64,000 nt of DNA from VXRJ01 sp964636705. GTDB taxonomy: Bacteria > Acidobacteriota > Vicinamibacteria > Vicinamibacterales > UBA8438. The stretch lies in the NCBI GenBank assembly GCA_964636705.1, contig CAZWUJ010000008.1, positions 62,001 to 126,000 of the forward strand, given 5' to 3'. The notes beneath the pieces were generated by a model, which was given only the letters and a program-made list of their open reading frames with translations, had not been told where the DNA came from and ran no database searches. Below, one piece after another: positions 16,395 to 24,647 of this stretch (its first letter is position 1; each line of letters begins with the position of its first letter). A program made the position numbers and the translations under genes.

Positions 16395-17177
16395 TCAGAA
16401 CCGGAAGCGGAAGCCGGCGCCGGTCTGGACGTTGCCGGCGTTGGCGGCAATGGTGGTTTCGCCCCAGCCAGGCAGATCAACCGTGGCGCGGGCGAATCGC
16501 ACAAAGTAGCCGAAGCCGATTTGACGCGTCACCATGTAGACCAGGTCGAGCGCGGCGTGGCCGCCGATCGCGTTGCGCCGCTGCGTCGCCGTCGCGATGT
16601 CGAGCCCGATCTGGTCGAAGTTCGGCGGCGCCCCCTCCCGGAACAACAGCCCCACGACCGCGCCCTGCATCACGTTTAGCGCCGTTGGACCGGCGGAAAG
16701 GGTCAGATCCACGCGCGACCCCAACGCCATGCGGAAGGCCGCGGACACGTGGACGGCAAGCTCCTCGCGCCTGAAGCCGAACTCCTGCGGTGGCGGCGTG
16801 CGGGGCCGTTCGGACGCGAGCGGATGCGGCACCGACCCGGTGAACGTTGCCGTGTCCCGCACCTGCATCCAGGTGACCGCGGCGCCCAACCCGAAGCGCT
16901 CGCCGAAGTGGAGCATCAGGCCGGCATCCGCCGTCGGGCCGCCTTTCAGCGCATGGACGGTGCGAAACGTCGCTTCTTCGCCGTACGCCCGCTGACTGGC
17001 GGTGGCGTCGAAAGCGGAAGGCGCCGCCTGGAACCCCCCGTTCACCCAAAGCGTGATGCGCGGTGCGGCCTCCTGAACCGCCTCGGAGTTCGCCTCCTGG
17101 GCGGCGGCGGGCGTCACACCGGTCACGGTGCAACTCAGGAGGACGATCGCGGAGAGACGGCGGAACCGGTTTCGCAT
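16395..17177 (-). CDS. Outer-membrane beta-barrel protein, paralogue of 3186-3947
   Basis: About 260 aa starting at the ATG MRNRFRRLSAIVLL, which opens a signal peptide ending PAAAQ. The frame runs upstream without family-like sequence. The mature part is rich in alternating Gly/aromatic strands and ends AGFRFRF. It shares segment order and motifs with the barrel at 3186-3947. The start codon is 10 nt after the stop of the GT2 gene, so they are probably co-transcribed. Function unknown; both copies lie beside glycan or methyltransferase genes. Confidence 0.68.
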   Translation of the reverse strand: MRNRFRRLSAIVLLSCTVTGVTPAAAQEANSEAVQEAAPRITLWVNGGFQAAPSAFDATASQRAYGEEATFRTVHALKGGPTADAGLMLHFGERFGLGAAVTWMQVRDTATFTGSVPHPLASERPRTPPPQEFGFRREELAVHVSAAFRMALGSRVDLTLSAGPTALNVMQGAVVGLLFREGAPPNFDQIGLDIATATQRRNAIGGHAALDLVYMVTRQIGFGYFVRFARATVDLPGWGETTIAANAGNVQTGAGFRFRF

Positions 17178-17187
17178 CGCAGGATGG

Positions 17188-18207
17188 CTACGGGACCGGG
17201 TGCCCCACTTCGACCTCGCCGCCAACCGGCGCCGTCTGTGGCGCCGGAACACCGGCCGGCGGCTCGAGCCGCTCGCGGACGGCATAGATGGGCTTCCCTT
17301 GCGACTCGTGATACGTGCGCGCCTGGAGTTCGGCGAGCAGTCCGAGCGTGACGAGCTGCATGCCGGCGAAGATCAGCAGGATCGCCAGCAGCAGCAGGGG
17401 ACGGTCAGCGATCCCCTGATCCGTGAAGAGCCGGATATAGCCGAGATAGCCGGTCAGCGCAACCCCCACCGCCCCCATCACCAGCCCCGGCGGACCGAAC
17501 ATCTGGAGCGGACGCGTCGAGTAGGTGAGCAGAAACTTTACCGTGAAGAGGTCCAGCACGACACGCACGGTGCGCGACAGGCCGTACTTCGACTGCCCGG
17601 CGCGGCGCGCGCGGTGGTTCACCACCCTTTCGGCGATCCGCACCCCCTGCTCGCTCGCGATCGCCGGCATGAAGCGGTGCATCTCGCCATACAGGCGCAT
17701 CGAGCGGACGACATCGCCGCGGAACACCTTGAGCGAGCAACCGTAGTCGTGCAGGTGGACGCCGGTGGTACGCGAAATGATCCAGTTCGCCAACTGCGAC
17801 GGGAGCCGCCGGGTCAGCCACGGGTCCTTCCGGTCGCGGCGCCAGCCGCAGACGATGTCGTTGTCGTCGTTCAGCAGGTCGACCATCGGCGGCAGGTCGC
17901 GTGGATCGTTCTGCAGGTCGCCGTCCGCGGTGGCAATCAGCCGTCCCCTCGCATGCGCGAAGCCCGCCGCGAACGCCGCGGTCTGGCCGAAGTTGCGGCG
18001 CAGGCGAAGCACCCGGAGGCGCGGGTCCGCGGCGTGCAGTTCGCGCAACTTGTCGAACGTGCCGTCGGTGCTGCCGTCGTCAACCAGGATCAGCTCGTAG
18101 GGGTGGCCCCAGGCGTCGAGTACCTCGGCCAACTCGCGGTGCAGCTCCGCGACGTTCTGCTCCTCGTTGTAGAGGGGAACGACGACCGACAGTTCGGGAG
18201 TCGTCAC
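17188..18207 (-). CDS. Glycosyltransferase family 2, polyprenyl-phosphate type (ArnC/GtrB-like)
   Basis: Protein of 339 aa. The GT2 catalytic domain shows VPLYNEEQN, VDDGSTDGT and ADGDLQNDP, which bind the nucleotide sugar and metal. Two C-terminal membrane helices (around MGAVGVALTGYLGY and LLAILLIFAGMQLV) anchor it, as in enzymes that load a sugar on undecaprenyl phosphate. It could supply the lipid-linked donor for the GT-C-like protein at 12805-14652. The start is GTG, 8 nt after a perfect TATAAT and without a Shine-Dalgarno. Confidence 0.85.
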   Translation of the reverse strand: MTTPELSVVVPLYNEEQNVAELHRELAEVLDAWGHPYELILVDDGSTDGTFDKLRELHAADPRLRVLRLRRNFGQTAAFAAGFAHARGRLIATADGDLQNDPRDLPPMVDLLNDDNDIVCGWRRDRKDPWLTRRLPSQLANWIISRTTGVHLHDYGCSLKVFRGDVVRSMRLYGEMHRFMPAIASEQGVRIAERVVNHRARRAGQSKYGLSRTVRVVLDLFTVKFLLTYSTRPLQMFGPPGLVMGAVGVALTGYLGYIRLFTDQGIADRPLLLLAILLIFAGMQLVTLGLLAELQARTYHESQGKPIYAVRERLEPPAGVPAPQTAPVGGEVEVGHPVP

Positions 18208-18215
18208 GGCTCACG

Positions 18216-18221
18216 ATTATA
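18216..18221 (-). promoter_or_regulatory. -10 box TATAAT, leaderless start, overlaps stop of dedA-like gene
   Basis: A perfect TATAAT on the minus strand lies 8 nt before the GTG at 18207. Its first four bases include the TAA stop codon of the upstream DedA-like gene, so the GT2 gene can be transcribed separately although the genes are only 9 bp apart. Confidence 0.55.
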
Positions 18222-18828
18222 GGTGGCCCGCGCTTGCGGCGCGCCGAGACCGCCGGCGCCAGATCAGCCAGGCGGCGGCGCCGACCACGACGAGGGCCGC
18301 GATCGCCAGGGCGACGGCGCGGCCGTTCTCTTCGATGAACCCGATCGCCTGTTCGCCGTACAGGATCGACAGGACGCCGACCGTGACGTACCGGAACCCG
18401 CGGGCGACCGCCAGGGTTGCCGTGAACTTCCAGATCGGGATGCCGGCTACACCCCCCAGCAGGACAAAGATCTTGAACGGCGCGGGAGGGGGCAGAATCG
18501 ACGGCACCGCGATTGCCAGCACGCCGTACCGCCGCGACAACTCGAGCGCCCGCTCGACGCGCGGACCACCGAACCGGCGGCGGACCAGCGTCTCTCCGCC
18601 CCGCCTGCCGATCGCGTAGAGCACCAGACAACCGGTAACCGAGCCGAGGGTCGCCATCAGGGCGTAGAAGGGCATCCGTTCCGGGTGCTCGACGACGAGC
18701 AGCACGACCAGCAGGTCGTTGATCTCGGGGAGCGACAGGAACGACGAGTCGAGGAAGGCGACCAGAAAGAGGCCCGGCCCTCCGATGCCGAGCGCGAAGG
18801 CCTGAACCCAGGCGACGATACGGGACAC
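18217..18828 (-). CDS. DedA/VTT-domain inner-membrane protein
   Basis: Protein of about 203 aa. The DedA signature is present: FLDSSFLSLPEINDLLVV early, and an amphipathic stretch with GRRGGETLVRRRFGG followed by PSILPPPAPFKIFVLLGG, the re-entrant region with the conserved prolines. DedA proteins translocate phospholipids or undecaprenyl phosphate. That would fit the adjacent GT2 enzyme, which uses such a carrier. The GTG start follows TATAAT by 9 nt. An upstream extension to 18990 is open but lacks the family pattern. Confidence 0.82.
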   Translation of the reverse strand: MSRIVAWVQAFALGIGGPGLFLVAFLDSSFLSLPEINDLLVVLLVVEHPERMPFYALMATLGSVTGCLVLYAIGRRGGETLVRRRFGGPRVERALELSRRYGVLAIAVPSILPPPAPFKIFVLLGGVAGIPIWKFTATLAVARGFRYVTVGVLSILYGEQAIGFIEENGRAVALAIAALVVVGAAAWLIWRRRSRRAASAGHL

Positions 18829-18837
18829 AGACGCCGG

Positions 18838-18843
18838 ATTATA
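18838..18843 (-). promoter_or_regulatory. -10 box TATAAT, leaderless start
   Basis: A perfect TATAAT on the minus strand, 9 nt before the GTG at 18828 of the DedA-like gene, without a Shine-Dalgarno. Confidence 0.55.
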
Positions 18844-18888
18844 GACCGCGGCGGAGGGCGGCGCGCCGGCCTGCCTCTCGATACTTGA

Positions 18889-18894
18889 TATCCT
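18889..18894 (+). promoter_or_regulatory. Possible -10 box TATCCT
   Basis: TATCCT lies 11 nt before the ATG at 18906. This would give a leader of a few bases only. An in-frame TTG at 18885 is the alternative start and would remove this reading. Confidence 0.35.
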
Positions 18895-18905
18895 CCCAAA
18901 CCAGG

Positions 18906-20345
18906 ATGCGCGGCAAGCTGGTTCTCCTGGTCGCCGTGGCGCTCTCGATGGCCGCGGCCACAGCGCCGCAAGAGCCGGCCGGGACGCCACCAGTCGTCCT
19001 CGACAGGGCGCAGCCCGACCCCCAGGCCGGCACGCTGACCATTGCGGGCGCGGGCTTCGGCGCGACTCCGTTCGTCACGCTCGATCTCGTTCCGCTCGTC
19101 GTCCGGTCCGCCACCGACGTCGAGATCGTCGCCAATGCGCCGATCTCCCTCATGCCGCGCGGCGACTACATCCTGACCGTCAGCCGCGGTTCCGACCCCG
19201 GTGACCATGCCTCGCTCGACATCGCCCTGCACGGCGGCGTGGCGGCCGGCGGGTCGTCGCCCGCCGACCGTTCCGGCGCGGGGGCCGGTCGGGCGCCGGC
19301 AACGGCAACCGGACCGGGCGGCCCCGATGGCGCGGACACCCGGGACGGCCCCGGGCTCGCCGCGGCCCCGGACGTCGTCGCCGCAGCCGTCGGAGACCGG
19401 ACCATCACCGTGGCCGAGGTCGATCGCGAGTGGCGACGGCAGGATCCGGGCGGCTTTGTCGCCCTCGCGCGCGAGATCCACGATACCCGCTGGCGGTACA
19501 CCGACGCGCTGGTGGCCGACGAGTTGATTGCCCGCGAGGCCGAAACCCAGGGCCTGACACCGGACGCGTTGCTCGAACGGGAGATTCCGCCACGGATCGT
19601 GGAAATGCCGGAATCGGCCGCCCAGTCGCTCTATGCCGAGCTCGGCGGCGCTACCCGGGGCTACAGCTACGAGCGGATGAAGCCCGCCCTGCGCGCCTGG
19701 CTGGAACGCGTGACGGCGCGCGAGCTGGCCCGGATGAACTACCTGGAGGAGCTGATCGCGATCTCGACGAACGCCGAGCTGACCCTGGACGCGCCTCGCC
19801 TCGTGGTGGAGCGGACCGAGCAGGACGCTGTCGTCGGTCCGGAGAGCGCCCCGGTCGAGCTGGTGATCTTCGGCGATTTCCAGAGCGCCCAGTACGGCCG
19901 GTTCGCAGCCGTGTTCGGCAGTGTCCGAGAGACCTACGGCGACCGCGTCCGGCTTGTGTTCAAGCACTTGCCGGCGCCCGACCGCCCCGCCGCGATCCAG
20001 GCGGCGCAGGCGGCGCAGTGCGCCAATCTCCAGGACGGATTCTGGCCGTTCCACGACGCCCTGCTCTCGCGACCGGCGCTGCTGAACGTGACCCGCCTGC
20101 GGCAGGCGGCGAGCGAGGCGGGCCTCGACGCCGAACGGTTCGGCGCGTGTCTGGCGAGCGGAGAGACGCGCGGGACGATCACGGATGCGCTGGACGAAGC
20201 GATTCGCTACGGCCTGCAGGCCAGTCCCGCCTTCCTGATCAATGGCCGCCTGGCGCCGGAGCCGCCCCCGTTCCTGCCACCCTCCGAGTACTTCACGCGG
20301 CTGATCGAAGAGGAGCTGCAGCGGGCGTCACGGGCCGGGCGCTGA
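18906..20345 (+). CDS. Secreted IPT/SurA-N/DsbA-like protein lacking the CXXC
   Basis: About 479 aa with a signal peptide. Residues about 30-110 resemble an IPT/TIG Ig-like fold (TLTIAGAGFGATP). Residues about 155-300 look like a SurA/foldase N-terminal helical region (AVGDRTITVAEVDREWRRQ). The C-terminal 170 residues are a thioredoxin_4/DsbA domain (VELVIFGDF, then FKHLPAPD, then GLQASPAFLINGRL with the cis-proline). Where the family has CPYC after FQ, this protein has SAQY (residues 327-330), so it cannot be a dithiol oxidase. It may be a chaperone or binding protein. The 3' end overlaps the convergent CRTAC1 gene by 18 bp. Confidence 0.72.
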   Translation: MRGKLVLLVAVALSMAAATAPQEPAGTPPVVLDRAQPDPQAGTLTIAGAGFGATPFVTLDLVPLVVRSATDVEIVANAPISLMPRGDYILTVSRGSDPGDHASLDIALHGGVAAGGSSPADRSGAGAGRAPATATGPGGPDGADTRDGPGLAAAPDVVAAAVGDRTITVAEVDREWRRQDPGGFVALAREIHDTRWRYTDALVADELIAREAETQGLTPDALLEREIPPRIVEMPESAAQSLYAELGGATRGYSYERMKPALRAWLERVTARELARMNYLEELIAISTNAELTLDAPRLVVERTEQDAVVGPESAPVELVIFGDFQSAQYGRFAAVFGSVRETYGDRVRLVFKHLPAPDRPAAIQAAQAAQCANLQDGFWPFHDALLSRPALLNVTRLRQAASEAGLDAERFGACLASGETRGTITDALDEAIRYGLQASPAFLINGRLAPEPPPFLPPSEYFTRLIEEELQRASRAGR

Positions 20346-22073
20346 CGGCTGGCTGCCTTCCGCCTCGTCGATGACGAGGAGCTGGTTGGGAGCGACATCG
20401 GTGAACCGCTGCGTGCGGCCGGAGGGCCAGATGACCTCGACGGACCCCACCACCGGATCGCTTCCGAGGCCAAAGGTCAGCGGCAGCTCGCTCTGCGAGG
20501 CGTAGCTCGATCCGCTGCGCACGGTCCGCCACTGGGTGCCGGACGCGCTGGTAATCCGGACCACCGCCCCTATGCCGCGCCGGTTCGAGGAGATCCCGGC
20601 GAGTTGGACCCGCAGCCAGTTGTTCCGGTTGCCGCCGTCGTTGCGCAGCAGCCGCGCCGGTTCGCTCAGCGCCGTCACGGCGATATCCAGGTCGCCGTCG
20701 CGGTCGTAGTCGAGGTAGGCCGCGCCCCGGGCCATGGCGCGCCGGCCGAACGCCTCGCCCGCCGCCGGGGTAACGTCCTCGAACGTTCCGTCGCCGAGGT
20801 TTCGCAGCAGCAGCGGCGGCTGACTGAGGCGCGCCCGCGAATCGAGCATCCCCTGCGATTCATCGGTGCCGCCGTTGGCGGCGAAGATGTCGAGAAAGCC
20901 ATCGAGATCGACGTCCAGAAAGAACACCGCCCAGGTGACTGACTGATAGCTGGCCCGGCCCACCGTGCTCCGCGGCGCGGCGTCAACGAAAAAGCCGTCC
21001 TCCGTGGCGCGGTAGAGGCCGAGCATCTCGTGGAGGAAGTTCCCGACGAGGATGTCCGGCCTCCCGGAACGGTCGTAGTCGGCGGCGTCGACACCCATGT
21101 TCGCGCGCGCCCGTCCCCGCTCGCTCACGGAGACGCCCGCGCCCAATCCGACATCGGTGAATCGTCCGGCCCCGTCGTTGCGATACAGCTTGGCGGGCAC
21201 GCGGTCGCTGCCGATGAACAGGTCCGGCCATCCATCGACGTCGTAGTCCAGCACGGCGACTCCCATCGCCTTGTCGGTCGGATCGTCCAGGCCGGCGGCG
21301 CCCGTGACGTTTTCGAACCGCCCGCCGCCGGTGTTGCGGTACAACGCCGGCGCGACCGGTCCGTACGCGTCGGGACCGCAATAGCCGGGCGGGTCGCCGC
21401 AACCCGTCTCGATTTCCGGAGACCAGTCCACGTAGTTGCCGACGAAGAGGTCGGCCAGTCCGTCGCGGTCGTAGTCGAACCACGCCGCGCTGACTGCGAA
21501 TTGGCCGTCTCCGATGCCCGCCGCGGCGGTCACATCGCGAAAGGTGCCGTCGCCGGCGTTCCGGTAGAGCCGGCCGCCATCCACGGTGGTCAGGAAGACA
21601 TCGTCGTAGCCGTCGTTGTCGTAGTCGGCAACGGTCGCCCCCAGCCCGTAGACTTCGGCGCCGTCCAGGCCGCTGCCGCCGAATACGTCGCGGAATGTCC
21701 CGTCGCGATTGTTCCGGAACAGCCCGTGGCGGGTCTCGCCGGACGAGTCCCAGTCCCGGCCGTTGACGAACAACAGATCCGGCCACCCGTCGGCTTCGAG
21801 ATCGAGGACGGCGACGCCGCCGCCGAAGAGTTCGGCGTACAGGTGGCGGCCACTGGCGCCGTTGTCGTGCGTGAAGTCGATGCCGGCCTGCGCCGTCACA
21901 TCGGTGAACGTAACAGTGGCGGGTGGCGCGCCGGGTTGCGCCGCAGTGACCGCCACGAAGACGCTCAACGCGGCGCCGGCCGTCGCCAGCGTGGCCGCAC
22001 GGCGGAAACGCCGGCAGCCTCGCGGCCCGGGCGCAACCGGAGCGGGCGCGTGGGTCCGCGCCCGTGCCGTCAC
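20328..22073 (-). CDS. CRTAC1-type secreted propeller (FG-GAP + ASPIC/UnbV)
   Basis: Protein of 581 aa with an N-terminal signal (AGAALSVFVAVTAAQPG). At least six calcium-binding FG-GAP blades are seen (DLEADGWPDLLF, DYDNDGYDDVFL, DYDRDGLADLFV, DYDVDGWPDLFI, DVDLDGFLDIFA, DYDRDGDLDIAV), then a C-terminal UnbV/ASPIC domain from NWLRVQLAG to the end. A Cys pair in a loop (GCGDPPGYCGP) recurs in the paralogue at 26312-28123. Its GTG overlaps the TGA of the upstream gene (GTGA), so it is the third gene of a unit with the heme/copper monooxygenase-like protein. Molecular function unknown. Confidence 0.82.
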   Translation of the reverse strand: MTARARTHAPAPVAPGPRGCRRFRRAATLATAGAALSVFVAVTAAQPGAPPATVTFTDVTAQAGIDFTHDNGASGRHLYAELFGGGVAVLDLEADGWPDLLFVNGRDWDSSGETRHGLFRNNRDGTFRDVFGGSGLDGAEVYGLGATVADYDNDGYDDVFLTTVDGGRLYRNAGDGTFRDVTAAAGIGDGQFAVSAAWFDYDRDGLADLFVGNYVDWSPEIETGCGDPPGYCGPDAYGPVAPALYRNTGGGRFENVTGAAGLDDPTDKAMGVAVLDYDVDGWPDLFIGSDRVPAKLYRNDGAGRFTDVGLGAGVSVSERGRARANMGVDAADYDRSGRPDILVGNFLHEMLGLYRATEDGFFVDAAPRSTVGRASYQSVTWAVFFLDVDLDGFLDIFAANGGTDESQGMLDSRARLSQPPLLLRNLGDGTFEDVTPAAGEAFGRRAMARGAAYLDYDRDGDLDIAVTALSEPARLLRNDGGNRNNWLRVQLAGISSNRRGIGAVVRITSASGTQWRTVRSGSSYASQSELPLTFGLGSDPVVGSVEVIWPSGRTQRFTDVAPNQLLVIDEAEGSQPSAPGP

Positions 22074-23044
22074 GGAACGACGGTGACGATTATGTCGTGG
22101 TCCATGTCGAGCGCGCCGTCACTCGCCCGGCATCGAAGCGTGTAGACTCCCGGTTCCTCGAAGGTGACCGAAGTGACCCAGCCGTTGTCCGGCGGCGGCT
22201 CGGGGGTCACCCAGTGCGGCGACCAGGGCGAGAGCGATCCCGGCCGGGTATCCTCCCACACCGTCACCTGCGGGGGATCGAACCTCACTTCCCCGGCGCC
22301 GCGGTAGACGAACCACGACACGCGCAAGCCGGTCTCGCTGCTCACGGTGGCGCGGTAGGGCGGACGCCACGGATCCAGTCGCCCCGACTGCCGTCGGCTG
22401 GCCGACCGTTGGCGCCGCGACTCCGGTATCCCGTCGTCGGTTGCCCGCGCCACCAGCGTCAGCGGCTCTCCCACGCGGATCTGCCGTTCCGTCGGGCCCT
22501 CGACGGTCAGCGTCGGTCCGGCGTTCGAGCGAATCGTCGGGTTCGTCGTGCCGGCGCCGATGGCGCCCTGCTCCGACGCCCGAACCATCGAATCGACGAA
22601 GTAGTCGAGGCGCAACGTGGCGTAGGCCACCTCCGTCATGCCGTTCGTCGTCAGCGTCCAGATCATCTCGTCCGTCGCCGTGAAGTTCTCCGGTACCGGC
22701 ACGCGAAAGATGAACCGGTTGCGACGCGGCAGGAAGCGCGTGGGCTGCCCCTGATCCGGCCCGCCGGGTTCGATGGAATTGTCCGGGCCCGCCGGGACCA
22801 CGATCTCTTCCTCCCAGTTGTGGTTCATGTAACCGAAGAGGAAGTAGCGCTGCCCGTCCGGATCCCGCTCCCATCCCTCGTAGGCGGGGGACACGTTGAG
22901 ACCGCTCGTATACGACAGCGTGAAGTCCCCGCCCCGGCCCTGGGCATCCGCCACGGCCGCCGGCAGCATCACGAAACCCGCCAGCGCCAGTGCCGCCGTC
23001 AGGCGCGCCAGAACTCCGCGCGGACTCACTCCTGGCACCATCAC
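22070..23044 (-). CDS. Secreted protein of unknown function
   Basis: Protein of 324 aa with a signal peptide ending AVADA-QG. I do not recognise a named family. The N-terminal half has aromatic-rich strands (YFLFGYMNHNWEEEIVVPAG, NRFIFRVPVPENF) and a TNGMTEVAYATLRLDYFVD segment. The C-terminal 60 residues look like a PKD/Ig strand set ending TLRCRASDGALDMDHDI. It lies 2 nt after the monooxygenase-like gene and overlaps the CRTAC1 gene by 4 bp, so the three are almost certainly made together, perhaps as one extracytoplasmic complex. Confidence 0.7.
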   Translation of the reverse strand: MMVPGVSPRGVLARLTAALALAGFVMLPAAVADAQGRGGDFTLSYTSGLNVSPAYEGWERDPDGQRYFLFGYMNHNWEEEIVVPAGPDNSIEPGGPDQGQPTRFLPRRNRFIFRVPVPENFTATDEMIWTLTTNGMTEVAYATLRLDYFVDSMVRASEQGAIGAGTTNPTIRSNAGPTLTVEGPTERQIRVGEPLTLVARATDDGIPESRRQRSASRRQSGRLDPWRPPYRATVSSETGLRVSWFVYRGAGEVRFDPPQVTVWEDTRPGSLSPWSPHWVTPEPPPDNGWVTSVTFEEPGVYTLRCRASDGALDMDHDIIVTVVP

Positions 23045-23046
23045 GG

Positions 23047-23118
23047 CTACTGCGCGGCCCCGGCGGCGGCGTCCGCCTCTGCCTCCGCCTCCGCTTCCGC
23101 CTCTGCTTCCTCGTCCTC
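23047..23118 (-). repeat. Hexanucleotide low-complexity tail encoding Glu-Ala repeats
   Basis: The 3' end of the monooxygenase-like gene repeats GAGGCG/GAGGCA-type hexamers coding for alternating Glu and Ala, about six EA pairs, then an Ala-rich end. It is a low-complexity coding microsatellite, prone to length change, forming an acidic C-terminal tail. Confidence 0.7.
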
Positions 23119-24522
23119 GTCCGCCGGGACTTCCAGATCGTCATAGCCGCACAGCGGGCAGCCGAGGATGTGATCGCCCGGCCGCCAGTCGTGCGCCTGG
23201 CGCCGCTCGGCCATCTCCTCGAGGAACTGCTCGTCCGACAGCTCCACGCCGAGACCGAGGTCGATGAACATGTTGGTCACCGACCGGTTGCCCGACCCCT
23301 GCCAGTTCCGCGGATCCGGCACGTTGCGGTTCGTCGGCGAGTTGTTCATGTAGCCGGTGATGTGCAGGATGGTCCCCTTGGGGAGCAGCGGCGCGTGGTC
23401 GTCGGCGTACTCGTAGGTCCGGACCCAGTTGTGGTCGTAGCCGACACAACTGAGGGTTTCGATGAAGTTGCCCCAGATCGCCTCCAGGCACATCCGCTCG
23501 CCCGGCGCGTGCAGGTGCGGCTCGAACGTGGTGATCTTCTGGTGCTCCTCCAGGACGGTATAGGCGTGGAGCTCCTGCCCCGCCTGCATGCCCCGGATAT
23601 CGATGTCGAGGCCGTTGCCCAGGCTGCGCCCGGCCGGCTTCAGCGTCGGCTCGTAGCCGCGCGGATGGAACTTGAACGCAATCTCCAGGTGCGAAGTCGT
23701 GTCGCGGCCGTTCGAGTGCAGGTGCACCGAGTTCGAGACCACGCTGGAGTTGGCGGCCAGCAGGCGGCCCGCCTTCGGATCGAAGATGTCGGCGTTGCGA
23801 CCCACTTCATGCACCGGCCAGCCCGTGGTCGTTTCGCGCCGGCGCTCCGTGTCCTGCTCCCCGTCCTCGTCGAGGACCTGGGTGCTCCAGATCATGTGGT
23901 GGAAGACGTAGCGCCCACCCACCGTATCGCGCGCCTCTTCGAAGTCGTAATCGTTGACTTCCCGGAACTCGAGCGCCGCCACGTAGCGGTCCTCATCCAG
24001 CCCGACCGGCGTCGACTCTATCTCGCCCCACCAGTCGGGGGCGTCGCTGGCCACCGTCACCTCCGGCAGCTTCACGACCAGGTCCGGCTGGCCGATTGAC
24101 CAGCCGCCATCGCTGAAGTCCCGCGGGGGAGGAAGCTGCGACAGATCGCCAGCCGGCGCGCCGCTGTCGACCCACGCGGCCACCGTCGCGATCTCTTCGT
24201 CGCTCAGGGACGGATCGTTCTTGTAGTGCTGAATCCCGAGGTCGCGCTCCACGTACCACGGCGGCATGACGCCGGCGCGCGGCCCCATGCTGATCCGCTG
24301 CTTGATGGACCGCGCCCAGGGGCGAACCTGCTCGTAGGTCTGCAGCGCCATCGGCGCGACCGAGTCAGGCCGGTGGCAGTTCTCGCAACTGCGCCGGAGA
24401 ATCGGCGCGACGTCCTCCGCGTAGGTGACAGAACTCTCGGCCGAGCCCTGTGCGGCGTCCGCCGGTGCAGCCAGCAGGAAACCCGCCGCGACAACTCCCC
24501 CGAGAATGAACAGTATCCGCAT
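23047..24522 (-). CDS. Exported c-type cytochrome fused to copper type II monooxygenase-like domain
   Basis: Protein of 491 aa. Signal peptide, then a class I cytochrome c segment with the heme motif CENCH (residues 46-50). The large C-terminal part resembles ascorbate-dependent type II copper monooxygenases (PHM/DBM-like), with candidate copper ligands HHMIW, VHLHSNG and the HLHAPGERM motif. Near the end a CPLCG knuckle precedes an acidic Glu/Ala repeat tail. Such enzymes hydroxylate using two copper sites; here the heme domain could feed electrons. Substrate unknown. The start is well supported: GGAGGAG 8 nt upstream and a promoter at 24581-24608. Confidence 0.75.
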   Translation of the reverse strand: MRILFILGGVVAAGFLLAAPADAAQGSAESSVTYAEDVAPILRRSCENCHRPDSVAPMALQTYEQVRPWARSIKQRISMGPRAGVMPPWYVERDLGIQHYKNDPSLSDEEIATVAAWVDSGAPAGDLSQLPPPRDFSDGGWSIGQPDLVVKLPEVTVASDAPDWWGEIESTPVGLDEDRYVAALEFREVNDYDFEEARDTVGGRYVFHHMIWSTQVLDEDGEQDTERRRETTTGWPVHEVGRNADIFDPKAGRLLAANSSVVSNSVHLHSNGRDTTSHLEIAFKFHPRGYEPTLKPAGRSLGNGLDIDIRGMQAGQELHAYTVLEEHQKITTFEPHLHAPGERMCLEAIWGNFIETLSCVGYDHNWVRTYEYADDHAPLLPKGTILHITGYMNNSPTNRNVPDPRNWQGSGNRSVTNMFIDLGLGVELSDEQFLEEMAERRQAHDWRPGDHILGCPLCGYDDLEVPADEDEEAEAEAEAEAEADAAAGAAQ

Positions 24523-24580
24523 GGGTCAGACTCCTCCCCGCTCCGCGTCGAAGCGACTACCGATCCGCAAAACGCCCTAT

Positions 24581-24608
24581 ATGATAACTCCCTTGTCCGT
24601 CGAGGCAA
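24581..24608 (-). promoter_or_regulatory. Sigma-70-type promoter: TTGCCT - 16 bp - TATCAT
   Basis: On the minus strand TTGCCT occupies 24608-24603 and TATCAT 24586-24581, 16 bp apart. The start of transcription would fall near 24574, giving a leader of about 50 nt. That leader contains the strong Shine-Dalgarno of the heme/copper protein gene (start 24522). Confidence 0.6.
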
Positions 24609-24647
24609 AGCGCCGGCGGGGACACCCCCAGTTGCCCGCACCGGCTC

